Part shown: piece after piece, positions 52,083 to 62,483 of the stretch
Position numbering within the stretch: the stretch's first letter is position 1
Layout: every line of letters starts with the position of its first letter
Notes under the pieces: generated by a model
Databases searched by the model: none
What the model was told of the DNA's origin: nothing
What the model saw: only the letters and a program-made list of their open reading frames with translations
Made by a program: the position numbers and the translations under genes
NCBI RefSeq assembly: GCF_002252525.1
Contig: NZ_NNRM01000020.1
Coordinates: 62,001 to 126,000 of the forward strand
Length of the DNA: 64,000 nucleotides
Origin: Brucella pseudogrignonensis
GTDB lineage: Bacteria > Pseudomonadota > Alphaproteobacteria > Rhizobiales > Rhizobiaceae
Direction of reading: 5' to 3'

Positions 52083-53486
52083 ATGAATATTGCATCGAAG
52101 CCTCCCGTTGAGAACAACCGGGAGGAGGAACCCCATCTTGCACGCAATCTGTCCAATCGACATCTCCAGCTGATCGCCATTGGTGGCGCAATCGGCACGG
52201 GCCTTTTCATGGGCTCGGGCAAGACCATATCGCTCGCGGGACCATCAATTTTGCTGGTCTATGCGATCATCGGCTTCATGCTGTTCTTCGTGATGCGTGC
52301 ACTGGGTGAAATACTGCTGTCCAATCTCGAATATCGCTCATTCGCTGATTTCGCAGGCGACTATCTCGGCCCATGGGCACAGTTCTTCACTGGCTGGACC
52401 TACTGGCTTTGCTGGATTGTAACCGGCATTGCCGATGTGGTGGCTGTTTCGGGCTATGTATCGTTCTGGTATCCGGAACTGGCTCTGTGGATTCCGGCGC
52501 TTGGCCTGATTGGCGTATTGCTGCTGCTGAACTTGCCAAACGTGCGCAACTTCGGTGAAATCGAATTCTGGTTTGCGCTGATCAAGATCGTTGCAATCGT
52601 CGCGCTTATTCTGGCTGGCGCCTATATGCTGATCACGAATTTCACGCTGCCAAATGGTACGCAGGCTTCGGTCACGCATCTGTGGGCGAATGGCGGGTTC
52701 TTCCCGAATGGCTTCTTCGGCTTCGTGGCAGGCTTCCAGATCGCGGTTTTCGCTTTCGTGGGTATCGAGCTGGTTGGTACGGCTGCGGCTGAAACTGAAA
52801 ACCCGACGCGCAATCTGCCAAAGGCAATCAATTCGATCCCGATCCGTGTCGTGCTGTTCTATGTGGGTGCCCTGTTCGTGATCATCACGGTCATTCCGTG
52901 GGATCAGGTCGATCCAAACTCCAGCCCGTTCGTGGCCATGTTCTCGCTGGCAGGACTTGGCATTGCCGCCCATGTCGTCAACTTCGTGGTGCTGACTTCG
53001 GCAACGTCGAGCGCCAATTCCGGCATCTACTCGACCTCGCGTATGATCTATGGTCTGGCAACATCACGCCTCGCACCGCAGACACTCGGCAAGCTTAACA
53101 GCCGCAAGGTGCCAGTGAATGCGCTGTTCTTCTCCTGCATCTTCCTGCTTGCAGGCGTTGTGCTGCTTTATGCAGGCCAGAGCATCATTGAAGCCTTTAC
53201 CATCGTCACGACGATTTCAGCGCTTCTTTTCATCTTCATCTGGTCGATCATTCTTGCGTCCTATCTTCAGTATCGCCGCAAGCGTCCTGATCTGCATGAA
53301 AAGTCGACCTTCAAGCTGCCGGGTGGACGCGCTTCTGTCGTCATGGTGTTTGCTTTCTTTGCCTTCATTCTCTGGGCGCTGGCACAGGAACAGGACACGG
53401 CAGCGGCACTCAAAGTAACACCGATCTGGTTTGTGTTCTTAGGCATTGTCTATCTGGCAATTCGCAAAAAACGCCAGCAGAGCTAA
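52083..53486 (+). CDS. cycA: amino-acid permease, D-serine/D-alanine/glycine type
   Basis: 467 residues with twelve membrane helices of the APC superfamily. Leu-Ile-Ala-Ile-Gly-Gly-Ala-Ile-Gly-Thr-Gly-Leu-Phe-Met-Gly-Ser-Gly (30-46) is the substrate-binding helix I, Phe-Val-Gly-Ile-Glu-Leu-Val-Gly-Thr-Ala-Ala-Ala-Glu-Thr near 228 is helix VI. The AAT-family pattern fits CycA best, but substrate is inferred from similarity. It imports by proton symport. Preceded by AAGAGG, followed by a repeat and a terminator. Confidence 0.85.
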   Translation: MNIASKPPVENNREEEPHLARNLSNRHLQLIAIGGAIGTGLFMGSGKTISLAGPSILLVYAIIGFMLFFVMRALGEILLSNLEYRSFADFAGDYLGPWAQFFTGWTYWLCWIVTGIADVVAVSGYVSFWYPELALWIPALGLIGVLLLLNLPNVRNFGEIEFWFALIKIVAIVALILAGAYMLITNFTLPNGTQASVTHLWANGGFFPNGFFGFVAGFQIAVFAFVGIELVGTAAAETENPTRNLPKAINSIPIRVVLFYVGALFVIITVIPWDQVDPNSSPFVAMFSLAGLGIAAHVVNFVVLTSATSSANSGIYSTSRMIYGLATSRLAPQTLGKLNSRKVPVNALFFSCIFLLAGVVLLYAGQSIIEAFTIVTTISALLFIFIWSIILASYLQYRRKRPDLHEKSTFKLPGGRASVVMVFAFFAFILWALAQEQDTAAALKVTPIWFVFLGIVYLAIRKKRQQS

Positions 53487-53487
53487 C

Positions 53488-53531
53488 GCGCATTACGAAA
53501 AGTGGAAACCGGTTTTCGGACCAAAATGCGC
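53488..53531. repeat. short palindromic intergenic repeat
   Basis: GCGCATT and AATGCGC arms around a CGAAAAGTGGAAACCGG-type core; a diverged copy of the 14475-14518 element. Just 2 bases from the cycA stop. Confidence 0.8.
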
Positions 53532-53548
53532 GTACAAAAAAGTAACTA

Positions 53549-53578
53549 AAAAAGCCCGGCTTTAAGCCGGGCTTTTTA
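53549..53578. terminator. bidirectional terminator between cycA and gltD
   Basis: AAGCCCGGCTT (53552-53562) pairs with AAGCCGGGCTT (53564-53574), with A run on the left and T run on the right, serving the convergent genes. Confidence 0.9.
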
Positions 53579-53595
53579 TTGAGGCGACGTTTTAA

Positions 53596-55050
53596 TTACC
53601 GAGGCAATACGGACGATCCCATCAGATCTGCGTCGATAGCATGAGCTGCTTGACGGCCTTCACGAATTGCCCAGACAACCAGCGACTGACCACGGCGCAC
53701 ATCGCCTGCTGCATAGAGCTTGTCGACATTGGTGCGATAGTCTTGCTCATTGGCCTTCACCGAAGTTCCACCGCGACGATCCGTTGCGATTTCGAGCTTA
53801 TCGCCAAGTTCCTTCACCACGCTGTCTTCGCCCGGACCGAAGAAGCCGATGGCGATGAAAGCAAGATCAGCCTTGATGAAGAACTCAGAGCCAGCAATCG
53901 GCTTGCGCTTTTCATCAACCTGGCAGCACTTCACATGAGTGAGCTTGCCGTCTTCGCCGATGAATTCAAGCGTTGCCACCTGAAACTCGCGATTAGCACC
54001 TTCAGCCTGACTGGAAGACGTACGCATCTTGGTTGCCCAATAAGGCCAGACGCTCAGCTTGTCTTCTCTTTCAGGCGGCTGCGGGCGAATATCGAGCTGC
54101 GTGACATTGACCGCGCCCTGACGGAAAGCCGTACCAACACAGTCGGAAGCCGTATCACCGCCGCCGACAACGACGATATGCTTGCCACCGGCAAGGATTG
54201 GGGCTTCATGCCAGGCGACCGATTCAATGTTTTCGCGGCCAACACGACGGTTCTGCTGAACGAGGTAAGGCATGGCATCATGCACGCCTTCAAGGTCTGC
54301 ACCCGGAATACCGGCTGGACGCGGCTTTTCAGAACCGCCCGAATAAAGCACGGCATCATAGGTATCGAGCAGACCGCGCAGCGGCTTGTCGACGCCGATA
54401 TTTACGCCGCAAAGGAAGCGGACACCCTCACCTTCCATCTGCGTGACGCGACGGTCGATCAGGTGCTTTTCCATCTTGAAGTCAGGAATACCATAACGCA
54501 GCAGACCACCCGGACGGCTCTCGCGTTCATAGACATCGACCATATGACCAGCGCGTGCCAGCTGCTGTGCGGCCGCAAGACCTGCCGGGCCAGAACCGAT
54601 GATCGCGACCGACTTGCCGGTCTTCTGCGCTGCTGGCTGCGGAACGATATAGCCAAGCTCATAGGCCTTGTCGCCCAGTGCCTGTTCAACGGTCTTGATC
54701 GCAACTGGCGCATCTTCAAGGTTCAGCGTGCAGGCTTCTTCACAAGGCGCCGGACAAACACGACCCGTGAATTCCGGGAAGTTGTTGGTCAGATGCAGGT
54801 TGCGGATCGCCTGATCCCAGTTGTTGTTATAGACGAGATCGTTCCAGTCAGGGATCTGATTGTGCACAGGGCAGCCCGTTGGACCGTGACAGAACGGGAT
54901 ACCGCAATCCATGCAGCGTGCCGCCTGCTTCTGCACTTCACCGTCCGTCATGGGAAGCGTGAATTCGCGGAAGTGACGAATGCGATCCGATGCTGGCTGG
55001 TACTTTGCTACCTGCCGATCAACCTCAAGAAAACCAGTAACCTTACCCAT
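53596..55050 (-). CDS. gltD: glutamate synthase (NADPH) small subunit
   Basis: 484 residues. N-terminal Cys-rich Fe-S region (Cys-Met-Asp-Cys-Gly-Ile-Pro-Phe-Cys near 46 and Cys-Pro-Ala-Pro-Cys-Glu-Glu-Ala-Cys near 98), the FAD site Ile-Gly-Ser-Gly-Pro-Ala-Gly-Leu-Ala-Ala near 150, and the NADPH site Val-Gly-Gly-Gly-Asp-Thr-Ala-Ser-Asp-Cys near 295. It feeds electrons from NADPH to GltB. It follows gltB by 70 bases. Confidence 0.97.
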   Translation of the reverse strand: MGKVTGFLEVDRQVAKYQPASDRIRHFREFTLPMTDGEVQKQAARCMDCGIPFCHGPTGCPVHNQIPDWNDLVYNNNWDQAIRNLHLTNNFPEFTGRVCPAPCEEACTLNLEDAPVAIKTVEQALGDKAYELGYIVPQPAAQKTGKSVAIIGSGPAGLAAAQQLARAGHMVDVYERESRPGGLLRYGIPDFKMEKHLIDRRVTQMEGEGVRFLCGVNIGVDKPLRGLLDTYDAVLYSGGSEKPRPAGIPGADLEGVHDAMPYLVQQNRRVGRENIESVAWHEAPILAGGKHIVVVGGGDTASDCVGTAFRQGAVNVTQLDIRPQPPEREDKLSVWPYWATKMRTSSSQAEGANREFQVATLEFIGEDGKLTHVKCCQVDEKRKPIAGSEFFIKADLAFIAIGFFGPGEDSVVKELGDKLEIATDRRGGTSVKANEQDYRTNVDKLYAAGDVRRGQSLVVWAIREGRQAAHAIDADLMGSSVLPR

Positions 55051-55120
55051 TATTCCATGCTCCTATCGCGGTGCTATTCGCCATTTCAGGCGCACAAGCA
55101 CCGCGTCTTGATTATGAGTT

Positions 55121-58100
55121 TTATTCCGCTGCAACGCCGATCTGCATGCGTTCCATCTCTTCGAGAGCGCGACGATATTCGACCGGCATGACCTTCACGA
55201 ATTTCGGGCGATAGCTCTCCCAATTATCGAGAATGTCCTTGGCGCGCGTAGAGCCGGTGTAATGCAGATGGTTGGCAATCAGCTGCACCAGACGTTCTTC
55301 GTCGTGGCGCGTCATGTTTGCCGATACATCCACACGGCCCTTGTGCATCAGGTCGCCGCCGTGATGGTGCAGCTTTTCGAGGATGTCATCCTCTTCCGGC
55401 ACCGGTTCCAGCTCGACCATCGCCATGTTGCAGCGCTGTGCAAAGTCACCTTCTTCATCCAGCACATAGGCGACACCGCCCGACATGCCGGCTGCAAAGT
55501 TACGGCCAGTTTGACCGATAACGACAACCACACCACCCGTCATATATTCGCAGCCGTGATCACCCACGCCTTCGACAACCGTGACCGCACCGGAGTTACG
55601 CACTGCGAAACGCTCGCCTGCCACACCGCGGAAATAGCACTCGCCTTCAAGCGCACCGTAAAGCACGGTATTGCCTGCGATAATCGAGTTTTCAGCCACA
55701 ATACGCGTGTCTTCTGGCGGACGTATGACAATGCGACCACCCGAAAGACCCTTGCCGATATAGTCGTTGCCATCGCCAATCAGTTCAAACGAGACACCGC
55801 GTGCAAGGAAGGCACCGAAGGACTGGCCAGCCGTACCGCGCAGGGTAACGGCAATGGTGTCATCCGGCAGACCCTTGTGACGGAAACGCTTGGCCACTTC
55901 ACCCGAAAGCATCGCACCTGCCGAACGGTCGACATTCTTGATGTCGACATCGATCTTGACCGGTGTCTTGTTTTCAAGCGCAGGCATGGCCTGAGCAATC
56001 AGCGTCCGATCCAGAACATCTTCAATCGGATGATGCTGACGTTCGGTCCAGAAGATTTCGTGCTTCTCGGCTTCCGGCTTGTAGAAGATACGGCTGAAGT
56101 CGAGACCCTTGGCCTTCCAATGATCGATCATGGTCTGCTTTTCGAGCAGTTCCGTTTCGCCGATAATCTGCTCAAGCTTGGTGAAGCCCATGGCTGCCAG
56201 CAATGCGCGAACTTCTTCTGCCAGATAGAAGAAGAAGTTGATGACATGCTCAGGCGTGCCCTTGAAGCGCTTGCGCAGAACAGGGTCCTGCGTGGCAACG
56301 CCCACAGGGCAGGTGTTGAGATGGCACTTGCGCATCATGATGCAGCCAGCGGCAATCAGCGGAGCGGTCGAGAAACCGAACTCGTCGGCACCGAGCAGCG
56401 CACCGATCACCACGTCGCGACCGGTCCGAAGACCGCCATCGACCTGCAGCGCAATGCGTGAACGAAGACCGTTCAACACCAGCGTCTGATGGGTTTCGGC
56501 AAGGCCGATTTCCCATGGCGAACCAGCGTGCTTCAATGAGGTGAGCGGAGACGCACCCGTGCCGCCATCATAGCCGGACACTGTGATATGGTCAGCGCGT
56601 GCCTTGGCAACACCGGCCGCAACCGTACCAACACCCACTTCCGAAACCAGCTTAACGGAAATATCAGCTGCCGGATTAACGTTCTTCAGATCATAGATCA
56701 GCTGTGCCAGATCTTCGATCGAGTAGATGTCATGGTGTGGTGGAGGCGAAATGAGGCCAACACCCGGCGTCGAGTGACGTGTCTTGGCGATGGTCGCATC
56801 GACCTTATGGCCCGGCAGCTGACCGCCTTCACCCGGCTTTGCACCCTGCGCAACCTTGATCTGGATGAGATCGGAGTTGACCAGATATTCCGTCGTCACA
56901 CCAAAACGCCCCGATGCCACCTGCTTGATCGCAGAACGTTCTGGGTTTGGCGTACCATCCGGCAGCGGATAGAAACGATCCGGCTCTTCACCGCCCTCAC
57001 CCGTGTTTGACTTGCCGCCAATGGCGTTCATCGCACGCGCAAGCGTGGTGTGGGCTTCACGCGAGATCGAGCCGAACGACATGGCGCCTGTCGAGAAGCG
57101 CTTGACGATATCGACCGCCGATTCAACCTCTTCAATGGCAACAGGCTTGCGACCACTTGCTTCCGCAAAGCGGATATCAAACAAGCCACGAATGGTCTTT
57201 GCCTGCGCCGCCTTGGAGTCGAGCATGGACGTATATTCGGTGAATGTATCCGGGTTCGAAGTACGGACGGCGTGCTGCAGTTTCGCTACCGCGTCCGGCG
57301 ACCAGAGATGTGCTTCACCACGCATACGGTAGGCATATTCGCCACCAACTTCGAGCGCTGTCAGCAGAACCGGGTCGTTGCCGAACGCATCGGTGTGGCG
57401 ACGCACGGTTTCTTCCGCAATTTCGTCAAGACCAACGCCTTCGATGCTCGTTGCCGTGCCGAAGAAGAACTGATCGACAAAGCTCGTCTGCAGGCCGACC
57501 GCATCAAAAATCTGCGCGCCGCAATAGGACTGATAGGTCGAGATGCCCATCTTGGACATGACCTTGAGAATGCCCTTACCGATCGACTTGATGTAGCGCT
57601 TGACCACTTCATATTCGTCGACTTCCGGCGGGAATTCGCGACGGCGATGCATGTCGAGCAGCGTGTCGAAGGCGAGATATGGGTTAATTGCTTCGGCACC
57701 ATAGCCTGCGAGGCAGGCGAAATGATGCACTTCGCGCGGTTCACCCGATTCAACGACCAGACCAACCGATGTACGAAGACCCTTGCGGATCAGGTGATGG
57801 TGGACAGCAGCCGTTGCCAGCAGAGCCGGGATCGGAATGCGATCCGGACCAACCTGACGATCCGACAGGATGACGATGTTATAACCGCCATGAACCGCTG
57901 CTTCCGCACGGTCGCACAGGCGTTCAATCGCGCCCTGCATACCGTTAGCGCCTTCGCCGACATTATAGGTGATGTCGAGCGTCTTGGTATCGAAGCGATC
58001 TTCCGTGTGACCGATGGAGCGGATCTTTTCGAGATCGCCATTGGTCAGGATCGGCTGACGCACTTCCAGACGCTTGCGGCGCGATGTGCCAACCAGATCG

Positions 58101-59872
58101 AAAATATTTGGGCGCGGCCCGATGAAGGAGACAAGGCTCATCACCAGCTCTTCACGGATCGGATCAATCGGCGGGTTCGTGACCTGCGCGAAGTTCTGCT
58201 TGAAATAGGTGTAGAGCAGCTTCGACTTGTCAGACATTGCCGAAATCGGCGTATCCGTACCCATCGAGCCGATGGCTTCCTGACCAGTTGTGGCCATTGG
58301 CGACATCAGAAGCTTGGTGTCTTCCTGGCTGTAACCGAATGACTGCTGACGGTCGAGGAGGCTTACATCCTTGCGCAGCGCGCGAGGCTCAACCGGGTTC
58401 AGGTCTTCCAGAATAAGCTGCGTGTTGGAAAGCCACTGCTTGTAAGGATGCTTCTGTGCGATCTGTGACTTGATTTCCTCATCCGAAACGATGCGGCCTT
58501 CTTCCATATCGATCAGCAGCATACGGCCGGGCTGAAGACGCCACTTCTTGACGACCTTCTTCTCTTCGACAGGCAGAACCCCTGCTTCCGAAGCCAGAAT
58601 TACGAAATCATCGTCAGTCACAATATAACGGGCCGGACGCAGACCGTTACGGTCCAGCGTCGCACCAATCTGGCGGCCATCGGTAAAGGCAACGGCAGCA
58701 GGACCATCCCATGGCTCCATGAGAGCCGCATGATATTCGTAGAACGCGCGGCGTTCGTCCGACATCAGCTTGTTGCCCGACCATGCTTCCGGGATCAGCA
58801 TCATCATCGCATGTGCGAGGCTGTAGCCACCCTGATGCAGGAATTCGAGCGCGTTATCGAAGCAGGCAGTGTCCGACTGGCCTTCGTAGGAAATCGGCCA
58901 GAGCTTGGAAATATCGTTGCCGAACAGCTCCGAATCCACCGATGCCTGACGGGCAGCCATCCAGTTAACGTTGCCGCGCAGCGTGTTGATTTCGCCGTTA
59001 TGCGCAACCATGCGATATGGATGCGCCAGACGCCATGACGGGAAAGTGTTGGTCGAAAAGCGCTGGTGAACGAGCGCCACAGCACTTTCAAAGCGCGGAT
59101 CTTTCAGGTCGTTGTAATAGGCACCAACCTGATAGGCCAGGAACATGCCCTTATATACAACGGTGCGCGCCGACATGGAGACGATATAGAAGCCCTTATC
59201 GTCGCCCTCGTTTTCCTGATAGATGCGGTTGGAAATAACCTTGCGCAGCACGAACAGGCGGCGTTCAAAATCATCGTCGGTTTCAATGGTCGCGCTACGG
59301 CCGATGAAAACCTGAACATGAAAAGGTTCGGTCGCGGCAATTTCAGGAGCCTTCGACAAAGACTCATTATCAACCGGCACCTGACGGAAGCCGATGAAGG
59401 TCTGGCCTTCAGCAGCGATGACTTCCTTGATGATCTCTTCGATATGCGCGCGCAATTCCGCATCGCGTGGCATGAAGAGATAGCCAACGGCATAATGGCC
59501 CGGCTGCGGCAGATCGATGCCCTGACGCGCCATTTCTTCGCGGAAAAAGCGATCTGGAATCTGCACAAGAATGCCCGCACCGTCGCCCATCAGAGGGTCG
59601 GCGCCAACCGCACCACGATGGGTGAGGTTTTCAAGCATCTTGAGGCCGTTTTCGACAACCTGATGCGACTTCTGACCCTTCATATGCGCAATGAAGCCAA
59701 CGCCGCAGGCGTCGCGTTCGTTGCGTGGATCATAGAGACCTTGGGCGGGGGGAGTACCCGCGGAAGTTCGCGTTTTTCGGGTTGCGTTGGTGGAATTGGT
59801 CGCAGCTTTGACCGTTCCGTTCTGACCGTTGTGTAAATCCACATGCGATACAGATGGCGTCAAATGCGGCAT
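55121..59872 (-). CDS. gltB: glutamate synthase large subunit
   Basis: 1583 residues from the second ATG, which has GGAGGG at ideal spacing (the first ATG at 59878 is too close). The first 55 residues are a propeptide of unusual Ser/Thr/Asn-rich composition; C56 in Arg-Asp-Ala-Cys-Gly-Val-Gly-Phe is the Ntn glutaminase nucleophile. The central and FMN domains carry Gly-Glu-Gly-Gly-Glu near 990 and the 3Fe-4S Cys in [10 protein letters not shown] near 1185; the GXGXG beta-helix closes the protein. It makes glutamate from 2-oxoglutarate and glutamine. Confidence 0.97.
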   Translation of the reverse strand: MPHLTPSVSHVDLHNGQNGTVKAATNSTNATRKTRTSAGTPPAQGLYDPRNERDACGVGFIAHMKGQKSHQVVENGLKMLENLTHRGAVGADPLMGDGAGILVQIPDRFFREEMARQGIDLPQPGHYAVGYLFMPRDAELRAHIEEIIKEVIAAEGQTFIGFRQVPVDNESLSKAPEIAATEPFHVQVFIGRSATIETDDDFERRLFVLRKVISNRIYQENEGDDKGFYIVSMSARTVVYKGMFLAYQVGAYYNDLKDPRFESAVALVHQRFSTNTFPSWRLAHPYRMVAHNGEINTLRGNVNWMAARQASVDSELFGNDISKLWPISYEGQSDTACFDNALEFLHQGGYSLAHAMMMLIPEAWSGNKLMSDERRAFYEYHAALMEPWDGPAAVAFTDGRQIGATLDRNGLRPARYIVTDDDFVILASEAGVLPVEEKKVVKKWRLQPGRMLLIDMEEGRIVSDEEIKSQIAQKHPYKQWLSNTQLILEDLNPVEPRALRKDVSLLDRQQSFGYSQEDTKLLMSPMATTGQEAIGSMGTDTPISAMSDKSKLLYTYFKQNFAQVTNPPIDPIREELVMSLVSFIGPRPNIFDLVGTSRRKRLEVRQPILTNGDLEKIRSIGHTEDRFDTKTLDITYNVGEGANGMQGAIERLCDRAEAAVHGGYNIVILSDRQVGPDRIPIPALLATAAVHHHLIRKGLRTSVGLVVESGEPREVHHFACLAGYGAEAINPYLAFDTLLDMHRRREFPPEVDEYEVVKRYIKSIGKGILKVMSKMGISTYQSYCGAQIFDAVGLQTSFVDQFFFGTATSIEGVGLDEIAEETVRRHTDAFGNDPVLLTALEVGGEYAYRMRGEAHLWSPDAVAKLQHAVRTSNPDTFTEYTSMLDSKAAQAKTIRGLFDIRFAEASGRKPVAIEEVESAVDIVKRFSTGAMSFGSISREAHTTLARAMNAIGGKSNTGEGGEEPDRFYPLPDGTPNPERSAIKQVASGRFGVTTEYLVNSDLIQIKVAQGAKPGEGGQLPGHKVDATIAKTRHSTPGVGLISPPPHHDIYSIEDLAQLIYDLKNVNPAADISVKLVSEVGVGTVAAGVAKARADHITVSGYDGGTGASPLTSLKHAGSPWEIGLAETHQTLVLNGLRSRIALQVDGGLRTGRDVVIGALLGADEFGFSTAPLIAAGCIMMRKCHLNTCPVGVATQDPVLRKRFKGTPEHVINFFFYLAEEVRALLAAMGFTKLEQIIGETELLEKQTMIDHWKAKGLDFSRIFYKPEAEKHEIFWTERQHHPIEDVLDRTLIAQAMPALENKTPVKIDVDIKNVDRSAGAMLSGEVAKRFRHKGLPDDTIAVTLRGTAGQSFGAFLARGVSFELIGDGNDYIGKGLSGGRIVIRPPEDTRIVAENSIIAGNTVLYGALEGECYFRGVAGERFAVRNSGAVTVVEGVGDHGCEYMTGGVVVVIGQTGRNFAAGMSGGVAYVLDEEGDFAQRCNMAMVELEPVPEEDDILEKLHHHGGDLMHKGRVDVSANMTRHDEERLVQLIANHLHYTGSTRAKDILDNWESYRPKFVKVMPVEYRRALEEMERMQIGVAAE

Positions 59873-60404
59873 CGTCATTCCCTCCAGTGAGCGCGCAACC
59901 CTGCGCGATACGATAATGAACCGGAACGGCTATTCGTTCCGTAAGTGATTTGTGTGTATGGAAAGCCTTATCGAAAAGGCGTTGGACGACGTTCCGGGGC
60001 CGATGGCATAGCCATCGAAAGGAATATTGTTTTGGCGCCTTAGTCTTTCAGGCTCGACAAGCGACCTCGGCCCGCATTGCGGCGCACCAAACTCCCCTGT
60101 CTCATTAAGCATCGCATTCTGCCGGGTTATCCCGATCCGCGCGGCACTTTCTTTCTGCAACTGACGGAAGCTTTGACAAGAAACCTGACGATCACAGTGA
60201 TGAATTGGACAGCAAGGGTGAATTAGTCAGCATTGCTGTCCTAATCACGTATGACAGAATTCAAATTCGCTCACAAGATGGAAACATGATTTTTTCGAGC
60301 CAATTGCGAAACAAAGTGTCGCAGACATTCACTATTGCATCATTTAATTACGTTTGATGCTAGTTGCGTCAGTTTGGCGCGCCTAGCGCTCCTCACGGGA
60401 AGCT
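59873..60404. other. intergenic region upstream of gltB and ltaE
   Basis: About 530 bases without a convincing gene. On the minus strand a hairpin CGATGGC-ATA-GCCATCG (60001-60017) lies in the likely gltB leader. On the plus strand TTGACA (60173-60178) and a nested inverted repeat, GGACAGCA (60207-60214) with TGCTGTCC (60234-60241), lie ahead of ltaE and could be promoter and operator. Confidence 0.4.
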
Positions 60405-60512
60405 CTAAAAAGTGACAGATGCTGCTCGCTTTTTAGCGTCAACAGGCCTTACGCCTGTTACCGAGTCCGGTTATAGACCTTTGCTATAAGGTCCTACCGC
60501 CAGCGGAGAACA
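60405..60512 (+). ncRNA. candidate structured leader of threonine aldolase
   Basis: Several short stems lie in the 110 bases before the GTG: CGCT-TTTT-AGCG (60427-60438), AACAGGC/GCCTGTT (60441-60459), and two that cannot form together, TTATAG/CTATAA (60471-60489) and GACCTT/AAGGTC (60476-60493). Mutually exclusive stems next to a ribosome site suggest a switch, attenuator or thermosensor. I do not match it to a known riboswitch class. Confidence 0.35.
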
Positions 60513-60514
60513 TC

Positions 60515-61564
60515 GTGCATTTTGCTTCAGACAATTGGGCAGGCGCCCACCCGAAAATCGCTGAAAGTCTTTCCCTTCATGCAAACGGATTTGCTGCAGC
60601 CTATGGCGCCAGCGAAATCGACAAACGCGTGGAACAGCGTTTCAACGAATTGTTCGAGCGTGAAGTCGCGGTCTTCTTTGTCGGCACAGGCACGGCGGCA
60701 AACTCCTTGGCGCTCGCCAGCGTCAACCGTCCAGGCGGCGTTTCACTCGTGCATCGCGAAGCGCATGTGATCGAAGATGAATGCGGTGCGCCTGAATATT
60801 TCACCGGCGGCGCACGTCTGCATCCGATTGATGGCGCAATGGGCCGTATCGATCCTGAATTGCTCAAGCGCGAACTCAAGCGTTTCAATCCGGCTTTCGT
60901 TCATGCCGGTCAGCCGATGGCGGTCAGCATCACGCAGGCCACGGAAGTCGGCACGCTGTATCAGCCTGAACATATCGCGACGATCTCGCAGATTTGCCGC
61001 GATGCGGGCCTGCCTCTGCATATGGACGGCGCACGATTTGCAAACGCGCTTGTATCCCTTGATATGACGCCAGCCGAAATGACATGGAAACAGGGCGTCG
61101 ATATTGTTTCCTTTGGCGGCACCAAGAATGGTTGCTGGTGCGCAGAAGCGCTGGTCTTCATGGACCCGGCCCGCGCACGCGACCTGCCTTTCATCCGTAA
61201 ACGTGCAGCACAGCTTTTCTCAAAGACGCGCTTTATTGCAGCACAGTTCGATGCATATCTTGCAGACGATCTCTGGATTGACCTTGCAAAGCATTCCAAT
61301 GCGCTCTCTGCGCGTCTCGCCCGTCACATTGATGCATCCAGCCAGATGCGGCTCGCATGGAAGCCGGAAGCCAACGAAGTCTTCGCGATCATGAAACAGT
61401 CAGTCTATGACCGCCTGCGCAGTGCGGGTGCGATTTTCTATGACTGGAACCCGCCGCATTCGGAAGTCAACCGTATCAGCGAGGGCGAAATCTTCGCGCG
61501 CTTCGTCACGAGCTTTGCCAATACCGAAGAAGAAGTCGATCAGTTCGGCAAGCTTATCGCTTAG
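60515..61564 (+). CDS. ltaE: low-specificity L-threonine aldolase
   Basis: 349 residues from a GTG with GCGGAG 7 bases upstream. PLP fold I enzyme: the Schiff-base Lys is in Ser-Phe-Gly-Gly-Thr-Lys-Asn-Gly near 207, and His-Met-Asp-Gly-Ala-Arg-Phe-Ala-Asn near 168 holds the PLP-ring Asp. It cleaves L-threonine or allo-threonine to glycine and acetaldehyde. Stands alone with a structured leader and a terminator. Confidence 0.9.
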   Translation: MHFASDNWAGAHPKIAESLSLHANGFAAAYGASEIDKRVEQRFNELFEREVAVFFVGTGTAANSLALASVNRPGGVSLVHREAHVIEDECGAPEYFTGGARLHPIDGAMGRIDPELLKRELKRFNPAFVHAGQPMAVSITQATEVGTLYQPEHIATISQICRDAGLPLHMDGARFANALVSLDMTPAEMTWKQGVDIVSFGGTKNGCWCAEALVFMDPARARDLPFIRKRAAQLFSKTRFIAAQFDAYLADDLWIDLAKHSNALSARLARHIDASSQMRLAWKPEANEVFAIMKQSVYDRLRSAGAIFYDWNPPHSEVNRISEGEIFARFVTSFANTEEEVDQFGKLIA

Positions 61565-61583
61565 AGCGCGTATCCCAAAAGCC

Positions 61584-61617
61584 AAAAAAAGCGGCGCTTA
61601 ATGCGCCGCTTTCTTTA
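61584..61617. terminator. bidirectional rho-independent terminator
   Basis: AAAGCGGCGC (61588-61597) pairs with GCGCCGCTTT (61603-61612) around TTAAT; A run on the left and T-rich right end serve ltaE and the convergent hsp20. Just before it lies a fragment of the dispersed palindrome (AGAGCGCGTATCCC). Confidence 0.88.
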
Positions 61618-61637
61618 TATATAGTCTTCAGCAGAGA

Positions 61638-62111
61638 TTAGTGGGCAGTTTTCGTTTCGATCTGCTGGGCTTCACCAACCGATGCTTTGCTGACTTCAAT
61701 CTTGCGCGGCTTCATCTGTTCAGGGATTTCGCGCTTGAGATCGATATGGAGCAAGCCATTCTTGAGGCTGGCACCAGCGACTTCAACAAAGTCTGCAAGC
61801 TGGAAGCGGCGCTCGAAAGCACGCGAAGCAATGCCACGATAAAGCACTTCACCGGTTTCAGAAGCATCGTTCTCGGCCTTCTGGCCCTTCACGGTCAACT
61901 GATTGCGATGGGCTTCGATTTCGAGTTCGCTTTCCGAAAAGCCTGCAACGGCCATGGTGATGCGATAGGTGTTCTCACCGGTCCGCTCAATATTATATGG
62001 CGGATAAGACTGCGAACCTTCTGGCGATGCGAGCGTATCGAGCATCGAGGAGAAGAGACGGTCGAAACCAACGGTGGAACGATAGAGCGGGGAAAAATCA
62101 ACGTGACGCAT
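61638..62111 (-). CDS. small heat-shock protein, Hsp20 family
   Basis: 157 residues from the ATG with AAGGAGGG 8 bases upstream; a reading from 62213 adds unrelated residues. N-terminal Val-Asp-Phe-Ser-Pro-Leu-Tyr-Arg and an alpha-crystallin domain (about 37-130) ending in the Leu-Lys-Asn-Gly-Leu-Leu-His-Ile-Asp-Leu signature near 118, followed by an Ile-Pro-Glu tail. An IbpA-like holdase that binds unfolding proteins under heat. A ROSE-like element overlaps its ribosome site. Confidence 0.93.
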   Translation of the reverse strand: MRHVDFSPLYRSTVGFDRLFSSMLDTLASPEGSQSYPPYNIERTGENTYRITMAVAGFSESELEIEAHRNQLTVKGQKAENDASETGEVLYRGIASRAFERRFQLADFVEVAGASLKNGLLHIDLKREIPEQMKPRKIEVSKASVGEAQQIETKTAH

Positions 62112-62230
62112 GTGTAAGCCCTCCTTAAGAGCGACATAATGCATTGGTTTGGCGGCAGAACTCCCATTCTGGCGAATTCTTCGTGCCGGCGATCCCGTTA
62201 TCGGCGACCGCAAAACTTAATTGGGAATGC
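62112..62230 (-). promoter_or_regulatory. candidate ROSE-type RNA thermometer
   Basis: On the minus strand the transcript reads UCGCU (62130-62134), a match to the conserved U-U/C-GCU anti-ribosome-site motif, 3 bases before AAGGAGGG (62119-62126), which is the hsp20 ribosome site. Such a fold hides the site at low temperature. A stable upstream hairpin with GCCGAT/ATC-GGC arms lies near 62187-62207. ROSE elements are typical of rhizobial hsp20 genes. Confidence 0.5.
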
Positions 62231-62483
62231 CCCTTTTTCATTTCAAGGCTGATTTTATTGTGACTTGCATAAAACGCTGTCGGGGCCGCGCGTGAAAGTC
62301 GAGAATATAGTTACACGGCTTATCACTTAGCGTAACAACTCCTGATCGCTTGGACCCCGGAAATTGGGGGTTACGCCATCCAATGAACCCAAAATGAACA
62401 TCATCTTCGGCGAGCGTTCAGATGCTTGGGGCTATTGTCCCACTATGCCTGCTGAGAGGCGGGTTCATCAAAGGATTACGGTT
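62231..62483. other. divergent region hsp20 / secreted protein
   Basis: Holds both promoters. No strong sigma-32 consensus could be assigned by eye. A GGACCCCGGAAATTGGGGGTT segment near 62352 is locally self-complementary (CCCC / GGGG). Confidence 0.4.

Noticed and set aside
57050-58342. 430-codon plus-strand ORF opposite gltB
   Set aside because: Antisense to gltB; the real protein on the minus strand is continuous and conserved.
59930-60160. 76-codon minus-strand ORF upstream of gltB
   Set aside because: No ribosome site, no motif, and it lies in the likely gltB leader.
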